From Clostridium sp. CAG:245 (GTDB lineage Bacteria; Bacillota; Clostridia; TANB77; CAG-508): a stretch of 22,173 bases of DNA. Numbering within the stretch: position 1 is the first letter of the stretch; each line of letters starts with the position of its first letter. Of the stretch, positions 6,741 to 15,600 are shown in pieces. The stretch spans positions 1 to 22,173 of the forward strand of contig FR880080.1 of NCBI GenBank assembly GCA_000435175.1, read 5' to 3'. A model generated the notes under the pieces. That model was not told the DNA's origin. It made no database searches and worked only from the letters and a program-made list of their open reading frames with translations. Both the position numbers and the translations under genes were made by a program.

Positions 6741-8465
6741 TTACATTTTATTTGGTACTTTTATTCCTAATAAATTTAGTCCTTTTTCTAGGACTGTTTT
6801 TACCATATATGTTAAGTACAAACGTGCATCCTTAATTTCTTTTTCTTGATCTAATATATGGCAATTGTTATAAAAACTACTGTATTGTTCAGCAAGTGTT
6901 ACTAAATATCTTGCAAGTATAGAAGGTTCTTCTTTTTCTGTTACATTGTTTAAAGTTTGGTTAAAGTTATACAATGTTGTGATTATATTCTTAGAATCTT
7001 CATCATTTAGTTTAGATACATCTACATCTTGTATATTTGGAATGTATCCAGCTTTTTCTAATACACTCTTCGTACGTACACAGATATATTGTACATATGG
7101 TCCTGTTTCTCCATTGAAGTTAAGCATTATATCCCAGTCGAATATCTCATCTTTTATTCTATTGTTCGATAAATCGTTGAATATTACTGCTCCAACACCT
7201 ACCATTTTTGCAACTTCTTCTTTATTTTCCAAGTTTGGATTTTTTTCTTCTATTATCTTTTTGCTCTTTTCGATTGCCTCGTTCAATAGGTCTTCGAGCT
7301 TAATTATATTTCCTTCCCTTGTAGACATTTTTCCTGTTTTTAATTGAACCATTCCAAACGGAACATGTTTTAATCCATTTGTGTATTTTTCGTCTATTCC
7401 AAGGTATTTAGCTGTTGCAAATACTTGTTTAAAATGTAAGGCTTGCTCGTATGAAGTTAAATACAATGCTTTATCAAAATCGTATGTTCTTGCCCTATAA
7501 AGTATTGCAGCCAAGTCTCTTGTTGCATATGTACTAGAACCATTAGATTTTATTATTAAGCATGGAGGCATGTTGTATTCATCAAGTTTTACAACTTTTG
7601 CGCCTTCAGACTCTTCAAGTTTTCCCGCATTTTCAAGTATATCAACTACCTCTGGCATCTTATCTGAATAAAACGCTTCACCATTTAAAGAGTCAAATTT
7701 TGAGCCTAGCATATCATAAATTTTTTGAAATTCTTTTAGGCTTAAATCTCTAAACTTTTGCCATAAATCGACACAATATTTATCTCCGTCTTCTAACTTT
7801 TTAAAGTTATTTCTGCAGGCTTCTAAAACACTCTCGTCTTCTTTGCATAAATTATTTATTCTTACATAAATTTCTGTAAGTGAATCTATCGGCTTTTCTT
7901 CTATGTTATATTCTTCGCCCCAAAGTTTGTATCCTTCTATAAGCTTTCCAAACTGAGTACCATAATCTCCTAAATGGTTAATTCCAGTAACATTATATCC
8001 TAAATATTTATATATGTTGTACAAAGCTCCCCCAATAACAGTAGAGCGCAAATGTCCTATGTGGAAAGGCTTTGCAATATTTGGAGACGAATAATCTATT
8101 ACAACATTTTTAGAATTTTCTTGGGTCTCACTTCCATATTTATCTTGCATTTTATTAAAACTTTTTATAACTTCTTCTGCTATTTTATTTTGATTTAATT
8201 TGAAGTTTAAAAAGCCATTCACAGCATTAACTTCGCTAATTTCGTCTACATTATTCGCATTAATTTGCTCTCTAATACTTTCCTGCAAATCATTTGCAAT
8301 CATCACAGGTGATTTTCTAAGCTCTTTTGCTAAAATAAAGCATGGAAAAGCAAAATCTCCATTGTTTGTATCTTTTGGCACTTCAATATTTGTTATTATC
8401 TTATCTTTTTCAATATTTGTTGTTTTAGCTATTTGTTCAGCTATAATCTCCTTAAAATCCTTCAC
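6741..8465 (-). CDS. argS: Arginine--tRNA ligase
   Basis: This class I aminoacyl-tRNA synthetase charges tRNA-Arg with arginine. Visible are the ArgRS-specific N-terminal domain (starting KDFKEIIAEQIAK), the HIGH motif in PFHIGHLRSTVIG, the KMSKS-equivalent KMSTREGNI, and a C-terminal anticodon-binding DALR domain (VLEKAGYIPNI onward, ending LLGIKVPNKM). I place the start at GTG 8465, preceded by AAAGGAGA, which gives 574 aa and an N-terminus that matches the family. The ATG at 8510 would add 15 residues encoded by a small intergenic hairpin and has no good ribosome site. It follows pfkA by 49 bp and is probably co-transcribed. Confidence 0.97.
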   Translation of the reverse strand: MKDFKEIIAEQIAKTTNIEKDKIITNIEVPKDTNNGDFAFPCFILAKELRKSPVMIANDLQESIREQINANNVDEISEVNAVNGFLNFKLNQNKIAEEVIKSFNKMQDKYGSETQENSKNVVIDYSSPNIAKPFHIGHLRSTVIGGALYNIYKYLGYNVTGINHLGDYGTQFGKLIEGYKLWGEEYNIEEKPIDSLTEIYVRINNLCKEDESVLEACRNNFKKLEDGDKYCVDLWQKFRDLSLKEFQKIYDMLGSKFDSLNGEAFYSDKMPEVVDILENAGKLEESEGAKVVKLDEYNMPPCLIIKSNGSSTYATRDLAAILYRARTYDFDKALYLTSYEQALHFKQVFATAKYLGIDEKYTNGLKHVPFGMVQLKTGKMSTREGNIIKLEDLLNEAIEKSKKIIEEKNPNLENKEEVAKMVGVGAVIFNDLSNNRIKDEIFDWDIMLNFNGETGPYVQYICVRTKSVLEKAGYIPNIQDVDVSKLNDEDSKNIITTLYNFNQTLNNVTEKEEPSILARYLVTLAEQYSSFYNNCHILDQEKEIKDARLYLTYMVKTVLEKGLNLLGIKVPNKM

Positions 8466-8514
8466 TTCTATTTCTCCTTTTCGCCCAATAGGGACGCCCC
8501 TTTTTGGCAAAGTT

Positions 8515-9660
8515 TTAGTCTCCTAGGCAAATTCCTATATCTCTGGCTGTTTTTACCAAATCATCATCCATTGTCACTTTACGTAGGTTACTTTCTGGTG
8601 TATTTCCAGATACAGCACCAATCTCTTTATTGTTTCCTACAACGTCTTCTAGTGTTGCATAATCTAGTCTTCCGTTTTTCATAACTGCAATTGTTCCAAA
8701 TTTTCCTTCCATTGCAAGTTCCATTGCTTTTGCTCCATATTTTGTAGATAGAACTCTATCAAATGCAGTTGGGGTTCCACCTCTTTGCATATATCCTAAA
8801 ACAGTGCATCTGGCTTCAAATCCAGTAAGTTCTTCTAGTTGTTTTGCAACTTTTTGTCCGGCTCCTCCTAATTTGTTGTTATCAACGCCTTTTCCGTTGT
8901 TTCTAACTCCTTCCACTGTTATTGTTCCTCCCTTTGGAACTGCGCCTTCTGCAACAACTACAATGCTAAATTGCTTTCCAACTTTTGATCTTTGTTGAAT
9001 TTTTCTTACTGCTGAATTTATATCATATGGTATTTCTGGAATTAAAGCTATATCAGCCCCTCCAGCTATTGCAGACTCTAATGCAATCCAGCCGGCATAT
9101 CTTCCCATAACTTCAAGAACCATTATTCTATGATGTGTTTCTCCTGTGGTATGTAACCTATCTAACGCTTCTGCTGCAACAGATACAGCTGTATTATATC
9201 CAAATGTGATATCTGTACATGCAACATCATTATCTATTGTCTTCGGAACGCCTATAACATTGATTCCCTTCAAGCTGAAGTCCCTTGCAGACTTTTGAGT
9301 TCCATCTCCTCCGAGTGTAAATACGCAATCAAATCCATCATCTTTTACATTTTGAACACATTTATCTGATAAATCTTGGTATTCAATCTCTCCATTTGGA
9401 AGTACTACCTTATAATTAAATACATTTGCATTTGTAGATGAACCAATTATAGATCCACCTTTTGGCAAAATTCCTGATGCATTACTGCTTTCGCTTGTAC
9501 TTAATCTTACAAAATCGTTATTAAGTAATCCTCTATAACCATCTATAAATCCATAACATTCTATATTGTTTTTCTCTGCTGTTTTTATAATTGCTCTAAT
9601 AACGGCATTAAATCCTGAAACATCTCCACCATTTGCTAGTATTGCAACTTTTTTCAACAT
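8515..9660 (-). CDS. pfkA: 6-phosphofructokinase, atypical active-site variant
   Basis: It phosphorylates fructose 6-phosphate to the 1,6-bisphosphate in glycolysis. Signatures are GGDGT (117-121), PKTIDND (139-145) with the catalytic Asp pair, LEVMGRYAGWIAL, VVAEGA and LGYMQRGGTPTAFDR. The 381-aa length is longer than the 320-aa ATP enzymes. In family terms, Gly in GGDG (where pyrophosphate enzymes have Asp) together with Lys in PKTIDND (where E. coli PfkA has Gly) fits the group III type predicted to use ATP. Two positions are odd: the N-terminal loop reads NGGDVSGFN instead of GGGDxPGxN, and the usual Arg after GS in the G-G-T-x-L-G-S-x-R motif is Thr76. It has its own promoter and GGAGGA 8 bases before the ATG. 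Confidence 0.92.
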   Translation of the reverse strand: MLKKVAILANGGDVSGFNAVIRAIIKTAEKNNIECYGFIDGYRGLLNNDFVRLSTSESSNASGILPKGGSIIGSSTNANVFNYKVVLPNGEIEYQDLSDKCVQNVKDDGFDCVFTLGGDGTQKSARDFSLKGINVIGVPKTIDNDVACTDITFGYNTAVSVAAEALDRLHTTGETHHRIMVLEVMGRYAGWIALESAIAGGADIALIPEIPYDINSAVRKIQQRSKVGKQFSIVVVAEGAVPKGGTITVEGVRNNGKGVDNNKLGGAGQKVAKQLEELTGFEARCTVLGYMQRGGTPTAFDRVLSTKYGAKAMELAMEGKFGTIAVMKNGRLDYATLEDVVGNNKEIGAVSGNTPESNLRKVTMDDDLVKTARDIGICLGD

Positions 9661-9668
9661 ATTTTTAT

Positions 9669-9738
9669 TCCTCCAATTTTCTTAAGTTTTTCTATATTTA
9701 TTCTTTACACATTATAGCAAATTAAACAAAAAAGTCAA
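9669..9738 (-). promoter_or_regulatory. pfkA promoter and ribosome binding site
   Basis: On the minus strand TTGACT (plus 9733-9738), a 16-bp spacer and TATAAT (plus 9711-9716) with a TG at the extended position make a strong sigma-A promoter about 50 bases upstream of the pfkA ATG. GGAGGA lies at plus 9669-9674. It probably also drives argS and perhaps the VanZ-PssD and PssE genes. Confidence 0.8.
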
Positions 9739-9776
9739 TTAAAACAGCGTCATTTGACTCTTTTTATATATAGTTT

Positions 9777-9799
9777 GCGGAGAGCAATTTGCCCTCCGC
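9777..9799. terminator. GC-rich hairpin after the 68-aa gene
   Basis: GCGGAG (9777-9782) pairs with CTCCGC (9794-9799), and GC pairs inside extend the stem. A T5 run follows on the plus strand, but on the minus strand, where the neighbouring gene is read, the hairpin is followed by AAACTATATAT with no T run. It may stop transcription weakly for the minus-strand gene or act as an RNA end stabiliser. No plus-strand gene upstream explains the T run. It is much richer in GC than its surroundings. Confidence 0.45.
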
Positions 9800-9820
9800 T
9801 TTTTGCAATTTGATTGTAAG

Positions 9821-10027
9821 TTATTCGTTTTCGAGACCCAACAGTGTTGAGCATTCAACAACTGCCTGAGCATATGCTCTTCTGTTTGGAACAAAAAATC
9901 TTCCGTCCACTTCCCTGGTAGAAAGATTTTTCAGAACTCTTGTAGCACGTTCATAGTTATTCATGAGCTTCAGCTCAAAAGAGAACTGATTCCTTTCGTC
10001 GAAACAAACTTCCAACTTTCTTTGCAT
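9821..10027 (-). CDS. 68-aa protein of unknown function
   Basis: I do not recognise this protein. It is small, soluble and charged, beginning MQRKLEVCFDERNQFSFELK, with a probable beta hairpin followed by helices and an acidic end (LLGLENE). No membrane segment or obvious HTH is visible. Support for a real gene comes from AAAGGAGG seven bases before the ATG, an extended -10 promoter with a dyad just upstream, and a hairpin after the stop. Codon use is clearly richer in G and C than in the flanking genes (many CTG, GAG, CGT-type codons), which suggests transfer from a different source, for example a phage or mobile element. It is separated from the zeta toxin operon by its own promoter. Confidence 0.65.
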   Translation of the reverse strand: MQRKLEVCFDERNQFSFELKLMNNYERATRVLKNLSTREVDGRFFVPNRRAYAQAVVECSTLLGLENE

Positions 10028-10050
10028 ACATATTCCTCCTTTGGAACATT

Positions 10051-10069
10051 ATGTTAATAATTTTAACAT
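10051..10069. promoter_or_regulatory. Dyad operator candidate over the promoter of the 68-aa gene
   Basis: ATGTTAA and TTAACAT (10051-10057 and 10063-10069) are perfect inverted arms separated by five bases. They overlap the -10 box and start region of the promoter at 10060-10088, the usual place for a repressor site. The regulator is not known and the 68-aa protein has no clear DNA-binding domain. Confidence 0.5.
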
Positions 10070-10088
10070 ATTCCGTGACACATTTCAA
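10060..10088 (-). promoter_or_regulatory. Promoter of the 68-aa gene
   Basis: On the minus strand TTGAAA (plus 10083-10088), a 17-bp spacer and TAAAAT (plus 10060-10065) with a TG at the extended -10 position. It starts just after the zeta toxin stop codon, so the small gene need not depend on the toxin operon. Confidence 0.6.
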
Positions 10089-10092
10089 TATT

Positions 10093-11007
10093 TTACTCAT
10101 ATTCTTTTGAATCCATATCGATTTTTTTCCCCAATTCAGCAATAAATTCTTGTTGCAATTCATCCAATCCTTTTAATTCATTTGCAGTGAGTTCTGGATT
10201 AACCTCATTATCCTTAATTATTTTTTTAGCATTTTCAATTCTTACTAAATAAGTTGTTGGATTTGCTAGTAAAGCTTCTCTTTGAAGTTTTCTTTCTGTA
10301 ATTATCGCTTCTTTAAAGTTTCGGTATTTATTAGTTTTACTTGTAGTTGAATATTTTAATACTGGTGGTTTATTTATGTTCTCACCCCTAACGTAAACAT
10401 TTATTACATCACACAATCCCATTCTTTGCATTTTTTCAATTTCTTCAATAAAAGAATTATGTAGCTCTATATGTTTTTCTCTACTTGTACTGCCTCTTGG
10501 CGGTAGTCCTGCAAGAAGCATTGCTGATTCTCTTTCATAACATGACAACATACTTTCTAGCAAATCCGTAGCAATAACATTTATTTCTGTGCCATATCCA
10601 TTTTCTCTAAAATTTTGTATTTGTTTTAAATCTGCTTCCCACTTATTTAAAACAGTTTCTCTTATTACTGTTATTTTGCTTCTCATTAATTCTCCATATA
10701 TAATTGGTCCAGCAGGTCTTACAAACTCACTTCTTGTTATTTTGTATACATCATCAGGTAACTCATTAAATATCAATTCGTCATAATAAGGATGATATTC
10801 TGCTATCTTATCAGAATCAATTACATATGCTCTTATTCCCTCTTCTTTTAATTCATTCTTTTTATGTCTTATTACAGACGTTTTTCCTCCTCCTTGCCCT
10901 GAAACAATATAAATTACTTTTGGATTTTCCGATACTGTTGAAGAGGCAAACGCATCTGTTAATACTCTGGTTATTCCCAACTTAAAATCGTTTGTACTTA
11001 TTGACAT
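10093..11007 (-). CDS. Zeta toxin family kinase
   Basis: Zeta toxins are P-loop kinases that phosphorylate UDP-N-acetylglucosamine (or related UDP sugars) and so poison cell-wall synthesis. The 304-aa protein has VIYIVSGQGGGKTSVIRHK with Walker A at residues 37-44, the substrate/Mg site VIDSDKIAEYHPYYDEL (D64, D66, HP), and PIIYGELMRSKITVIRETV, matching the zeta arrangement. The C-terminal part (about 200-304) is charged and helical and less family-like. Its ATG is two bases after the stop codon of the upstream 69-aa gene, with AAAGGAAAA as ribosome site inside that gene, so translation is coupled. The Walker A reads GQGGGKT, which satisfies GxxxxGKT. Toxic activity is inferred. Confidence 0.85.
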   Translation of the reverse strand: MSISTNDFKLGITRVLTDAFASSTVSENPKVIYIVSGQGGGKTSVIRHKKNELKEEGIRAYVIDSDKIAEYHPYYDELIFNELPDDVYKITRSEFVRPAGPIIYGELMRSKITVIRETVLNKWEADLKQIQNFRENGYGTEINVIATDLLESMLSCYERESAMLLAGLPPRGSTSREKHIELHNSFIEEIEKMQRMGLCDVINVYVRGENINKPPVLKYSTTSKTNKYRNFKEAIITERKLQREALLANPTTYLVRIENAKKIIKDNEVNPELTANELKGLDELQQEFIAELGKKIDMDSKEYE

Positions 11008-11009
11008 TT

Positions 11010-11219
11010 TTATTTTCCTTTCTTTACTTCGTCTAAATATATATTATAAACCTTTTCAATTGTTTCTTCATCTAAATTATATATTTTTTCTCTTTCTTCA
11101 ACTAATGTTTTTAAAGTTTCCTTAGCTGTATCAACATCAACATCTTTGTTACTTTTTAATAAACTAACTATTTTCCTTTGTATTATCTCTAATGCAATTT
11201 CAACCTTTAATTCGTCCAT
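11010..11219 (-). CDS. Putative epsilon-like antitoxin
   Basis: The 69-aa acidic, fully helical protein (MDELKVEIALEIIQRKIVSL ... KVYNIYLDEVKKGK) lies directly before the zeta toxin gene. Size, helical make-up and position fit an epsilon-type antitoxin that blocks the toxin by binding, but I see no sequence motif that proves the family. Its ribosome site region reads AGGAATGGGG about six bases before the ATG. It follows the HAD gene by 36 bp, so the three genes look like one operon. Function is assigned by context only. Confidence 0.65.
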   Translation of the reverse strand: MDELKVEIALEIIQRKIVSLLKSNKDVDVDTAKETLKTLVEEREKIYNLDEETIEKVYNIYLDEVKKGK

Positions 11220-11255
11220 ACCTACCCCATTCCTATGTTTTTCAAATATACTTTA

Positions 11256-11756
11256 CTATATAATCGCTGAAGAAATATGAAAAACTGAAGCACTATTTCC
11301 TAATATTTTTTGAGTTTCTTTTAATATTTTGTGGTCGTCATCTAATAATATTTCATAATTATATTTATCTAATTTTTCCTTCATCTTTTCAGCTTTTATT
11401 ATATCTCTGTTTTCTTTATTATACTCTCCTAATTCTTTTGTAATTATAATCCATTTATCTTCATCTATAAAATTAACGTATTTATTTAGCCAAACTTTCT
11501 TTTTCTCTGTAATGCTTCTGTCTCTTGATAATGTTAATATATACACATCAACATTTGGAAGTTCATTTATTTTTTTTAATATATCTATAACATAATTAAC
11601 AGGTTCCAATGTTTGATAATTGTCTGCCATATTTTTATTTACATCTGATTCTGGGTATACATCATATGCTGTAATAGTTCCATCCATATCTACAAACATT
11701 GCAACTTTTTCATTTTCACTAGCTATTTGCTTAATTCTTTCTAAAAATTTACTCAT
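11256..11756 (-). CDS. HAD-superfamily hydrolase, first gene of the toxin operon
   Basis: The 166-aa soluble protein carries the HAD motifs: FVDMDGTIT with the nucleophile and acid Asp (D23, D25), ILTLSR (T75) as motif II, a Lys in the K-K-K-V-W-L region as motif III, and EILLDDDHKIL (D139-D141) as motif IV. It is therefore probably a phosphatase or nucleotidase; the small cap and size recall 5'-nucleotidase-like members. Substrate is unknown. Its place before an antitoxin-zeta pair suggests a link to the toxin, for example removal of its phosphorylated product, but that is speculation. The ATG at 11756 has AAAGGAAA about 14 bases upstream, a rather long spacing. Confidence 0.8.
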   Translation of the reverse strand: MSKFLERIKQIASENEKVAMFVDMDGTITAYDVYPESDVNKNMADNYQTLEPVNYVIDILKKINELPNVDVYILTLSRDRSITEKKKVWLNKYVNFIDEDKWIIITKELGEYNKENRDIIKAEKMKEKLDKYNYEILLDDDHKILKETQKILGNSASVFHISSAII

Positions 11757-12343
11757 ATCTTCTTGCTTGTTTCCTTTCTTTTAGATATGTATTCTATTTT
11801 ATAACAAAAATGTAAAAAAATCAATATTTATAATAAAATAATTTGTCGTTTTATGTCTTATATTATGTTTACTTTTTTTATGGTGATTTTACATTTTTTA
11901 GTTATTTACATAGTTGTGGATAATGTGGATAACTTTGTGGATAATCTATTTCCTAGGTTTTCATTTCTAAGTTATACACATATATTATTGTTAATCAATT
12001 TATAAAAGCATATATTTTTCACAGTACAATTTATTATGTATACATTCTAAACATTATTTTGGTGAACTTTTTCTTATGCTTTTAAACTCTTATCGTTATA
12101 TTAACTTAATTATACACAGCGTTTTTAGTTAATCCAATATTACTTACATTTTATTCTCTTTTGCTTAATATACTTGACATCTTACGCTATAACAAAATAA
12201 CATGAGTTATAAAAATATGATTAAAAGAGACTGATTTCCATTCAGCCTCTTTATTTATGTATTTTCTTATATCCTTGCTGTCTACCATGTTTTTGCAAGA
12301 CCAAAATCATGCAAATTTGCTGTATGTATAAATATCTTATATA
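11757..12343. other. 587-bp non-coding region with DnaA-box cluster
   Basis: No ORF with a ribosome site is seen. It contains five exact matches to the DnaA box TTATNCACA: three minus-strand boxes TGTGGATAA at 11915-11923, 11924-11932 and 11936-11944, and TTATACACA on plus at 11972-11980 and 12110-12118. Near-matches TTATTTACA (11902-11910) and TTTTTCACA (12015-12023) lie within. The surroundings are very AT-rich. A terminator for the DUF1294 side is at 12222-12253, and a TTGACA box with a weak TAACAT lies at 12174-12203 (plus). Functions could be DnaA titration, DnaA-controlled transcription of the HAD operon, or a replication origin. Genes on both sides are minus strand, which does not favour oriC. 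Confidence 0.7.
12222..12253. terminator. Terminator of the polC-DUF1294 transcript
   Basis: AAAGAGaCTGA (12224-12234) pairs with TCAGcCTCTTT (12242-12252) with one A-C mismatch and a 7-base loop. On the minus strand CTCTTTTAAT follows, so it would end transcripts coming from the DUF1294 gene, 90 bp after its stop. It also has a T-rich tail on plus, so it may work both ways. Confidence 0.65.
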
Positions 12344-12634
12344 TCATTTTATAGATATCGCAATAATCAGCATTGTCTGTAACACAATTATTACTGGTAT
12401 TCCAATAAAGAATCTTGGCTTCTTTGTTTTATGGTGAAAAGTATACATTCCTGCAATTGCCCCTATGCTCCCACCGATTAAAGCTAAGGTTAATAGTGTA
12501 GATTCTTTTATTCTCCATCTATCTTTTTCTGCTTTTTTCTTGTCTATAAACATAGCCAGAAATGCAATTATGTTTATTATTAATAAATATATTATTATAT
12601 TTTTTAATGTAAAAATATTAGTTAATTCTACCAT
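12344..12634 (-). CDS. DUF1294 family small membrane protein
   Basis: The 96-aa protein has three membrane helices (about 10-30, 46-63 and 76-94) and the family signature: FIDKKKAEKDRWRIKESTLL, then GGSIGAIAGMYTFHHKTKKP and FFIGIP. DUF1294 proteins are small inner-membrane proteins of unknown function. The ATG has GGAGA six bases upstream. It lies 39 bp after polC on the same strand and before the terminator at 12222-12253, so it is probably the last gene of that transcript. Confidence 0.9.
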   Translation of the reverse strand: MVELTNIFTLKNIIIYLLIINIIAFLAMFIDKKKAEKDRWRIKESTLLTLALIGGSIGAIAGMYTFHHKTKKPRFFIGIPVIIVLQTMLIIAISIK

Positions 12635-12673
12635 TTCTAATCTCCATACAGTATAATTTTGCCCAATAGGGAC

Positions 12674-15600
12674 TTATGCAAATAAGCTCATCTGGTTGCT
12701 TTGGCTCATTCCTTCCAAGCATCCTGCTTTTTCTAGCATTTCTATTGTAGATTTGCCGACTTTTGCACGTATTTTCATATCATCTATAGACATGAATTCT
12801 CCTTCTTGTCTTGCTTCTTGTATTCCTTGTGCTGCAACTGTTCCGAGTCCCGGTATACTGTTTAATGGTGGACGTATTCCATCAACTTCTACTTTAAATT
12901 TTACAGCATCTGACTCGTATAAATCTATTGGTAAGAAGTTTAAACCTCTTTCATACATTTCTAGAACTATCTCTAAAACTCCATATGTGTCTTGGTCTTT
13001 CTTTGTTACTGCTTTTCCAGCAAGTTCTATTTCTTTCATTTTATTCTTTACACGCTCTACTCCGTGGCACATTATCTCGCTATCAAATGCATCTGCTCTT
13101 ATAGAGAAGTATGCAGCATAATATGCTTTTGGAATGTGAACCTTGAACCATGCAATTCTAAAAGCATTTGTAACATATGCAGCAGCATGGGCTTTAGGGA
13201 ACATGTATTTTATTTTTTTACATGAGCCAATGTACCATTCTGGTATATTGTATTCTCTCATCGTTGCTTCATGGCCTTTCCAGCCCTCTGGGTCTTTTGA
13301 TGGTTTTCCTTTACGAACAAACTCCATTATTTTGAAGGCCTTTTGTGGAGGCAATCCTTCCTTAATTAGATATATCATAATATCATCTCTACAACATATA
13401 GCATCTTCCAACTTTATAGTGCCTTCTTCGATTAAGCTTTGTGCATTGTTTAACCATACGTCTGTACCATGTGATAGACCTGAAATTCTAATTAATTCAT
13501 CAAAGGTCTTTGGCCTTGTATCTACAAGCATTCCTCTTACGAATTTTGTTCCAAACTCTGGAACTCCAAAGCTTCCAACTTCACTGTGTATTTGTTCTGG
13601 AGTAACTCCTAATGCTTTTGTAGAACTAAATATAGACATTGTTTCCTTGTCATCTAATGGTACTTTTGTTGGGTCTTGTCCAGTAATATCAAATAACATT
13701 CTTATCATTGTTGGATCATCATGGCCTAGTATATCTAGCTTCAATAGGTTCTGGTCTATTGAGTGGTAGTCGAAGTGAGTAGTTATAATATCTGAGGTTG
13801 GGTCGTCTGCGGGATGCTGAACAGGTGTAAATTCGTAAATTTCTCTTCCCTTTGGAACAACTATAATTCCACCAGGGTGCTGACCTGTTGTTCTTTTTAT
13901 TCCTGTGCAACCATAAGCAACTCTAATTACCTCCGAATTGTTAATCGGTATTCCTCTTTCTTCGTTATATTTTCTAACATAACCCATTGCCGTCTTTCCA
14001 GCAACAGTACCAACAGTTCCAGCTTTGAAAGTTGTACCTTTTCCGAATATTACTTCTGTGTATCTATGTGCTTTTGCTTGATATTCTCCAGAGAAGTTTA
14101 AGTCGATATCTGGTTCCTTGTCTCCATTGAATCCTAAGAAAGTTTCGAACGGAATGTCTAGCCCATCTTTTGCGAGTCTATGCCCACACTTTGGGCACAT
14201 CTTATCTGGTAAGTCGAAGCCGTTCTTCACACCATAGTCAGTAAAGTCTGAATACTTACAATTTGGGCATCTGTAATGTGGTGGAAGCGAGTTAACCTCT
14301 GTAATACCTGTCATGTTGGCAACAAATGACGAACCAACAGAACCTCTGGAACCAACGATGTATCCATCGGCATTTGATTTCCAAACTAGTTTCTGTGCTA
14401 TTATGTACATAACGGAGAATCCATTTTTAATTATAGATGTTAGCTCTTTATCTAGCCTCTCCTCAACAATCTGTGGAAGTGGGTCTCCATATAACTCGTG
14501 TGCCTTGTTGTAAGCAATATCTTTAATTGTTTTTTCACAATCATTGATGTATGGAGGGCATTTTTCTGGTGATATTGGGCTGATTTGCTCACACATATCC
14601 GCTATTTTATTGGTATTTGTAACAACAACCTCATATGCTTTTTCTTCTCCTAAATAACTGAATTCTTCTAACATTTCTTCAGTTGTTCTTAAATATAATG
14701 GAGCCTGCAAATCGCAATCTGCATAGCCTTGGCCAGCCTCTAATATACGTCTGTATATTTCATCTTCTGGATCCATAAAGTGAACATCGCAGGTTGCGAC
14801 TACTAATTTATCTAGCTTCTCTCCTAAGGCAACTATTTTTCTATTTATGTCTCTTAGACCTTCTACATCTGGTACGACGCCATTTCTAACCAAGAACATG
14901 TTATTTCCAGTTGGTTGAATCTCAAGATAATCATAATCTCTTGCGATTGCTTCTATTTCTTCATCATCTTTTCCATTTTCGATTGCCTGATATAATTCTC
15001 CTGCCTCACAAGCACTTCCTAAAATCAAACCTTCTGAATATTGCTTATATATTGATTTTAATAGCATCGGTCTGCCTTTATATATGTAATCCAAGTGTGA
15101 TATTGAAATTAATTTGTATAAGTTTCTTAATCCGACATAGTTTGTAGCAAGGATTATTGCATGGAAACTCTTTAACTTCTTGTAATTTACGTTTTCGCCA
15201 GCAAGCTTATCTATATCTTCTATAGTTTTAGCACCTTTTTCTTCTAGCATGTTTAGCATTACTCTAAATACTTTTACAGTAGTATCAACATCATCTAAAG
15301 CTCTGTGTGCAACTAATACTTCAATTCCAAGTTTATCTGCAATTATTCCTAATTTATATTTTTTGAAATCTGGGAATAAATCTTTTGCAAGTCTTAGAGT
15401 ATCTAAGTAAGTGTTGTCTAAAGATAACCCCAATTGTTTTGCATTGTATTTCAAAAAACCAACGTCAAAATCTGCATTATGTGCAACAATTACGCTATCT
15501 CCAACAAATTCTAATACCTTTGGCATTACTTTATCTATTGTCTCAGCATCTTTTACCATGTCATCTGTAATATTTGTAACTTCTACAACCCTTTGTGGAA

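Noticed and set aside
8466..8510. Longer N-terminus of ArgRS from ATG 8510
   Set aside because: The extra residues come from an intergenic hairpin and the GTG at 8465 has a good ribosome site and family-like start.
12174..12256. Small RNA gene from TTGACA at 12174 to the hairpin at 12222-12253
   Set aside because: The -10 is weak (TAACAT, 18-bp spacing) and the hairpin is explained as the terminator of the minus-strand DUF1294 transcript.
11757..12343. Chromosomal oriC
   Set aside because: No dnaA or dnaN near by, and housekeeping genes on both sides are on the same strand with no switch in direction; kept only as a DnaA-box cluster.
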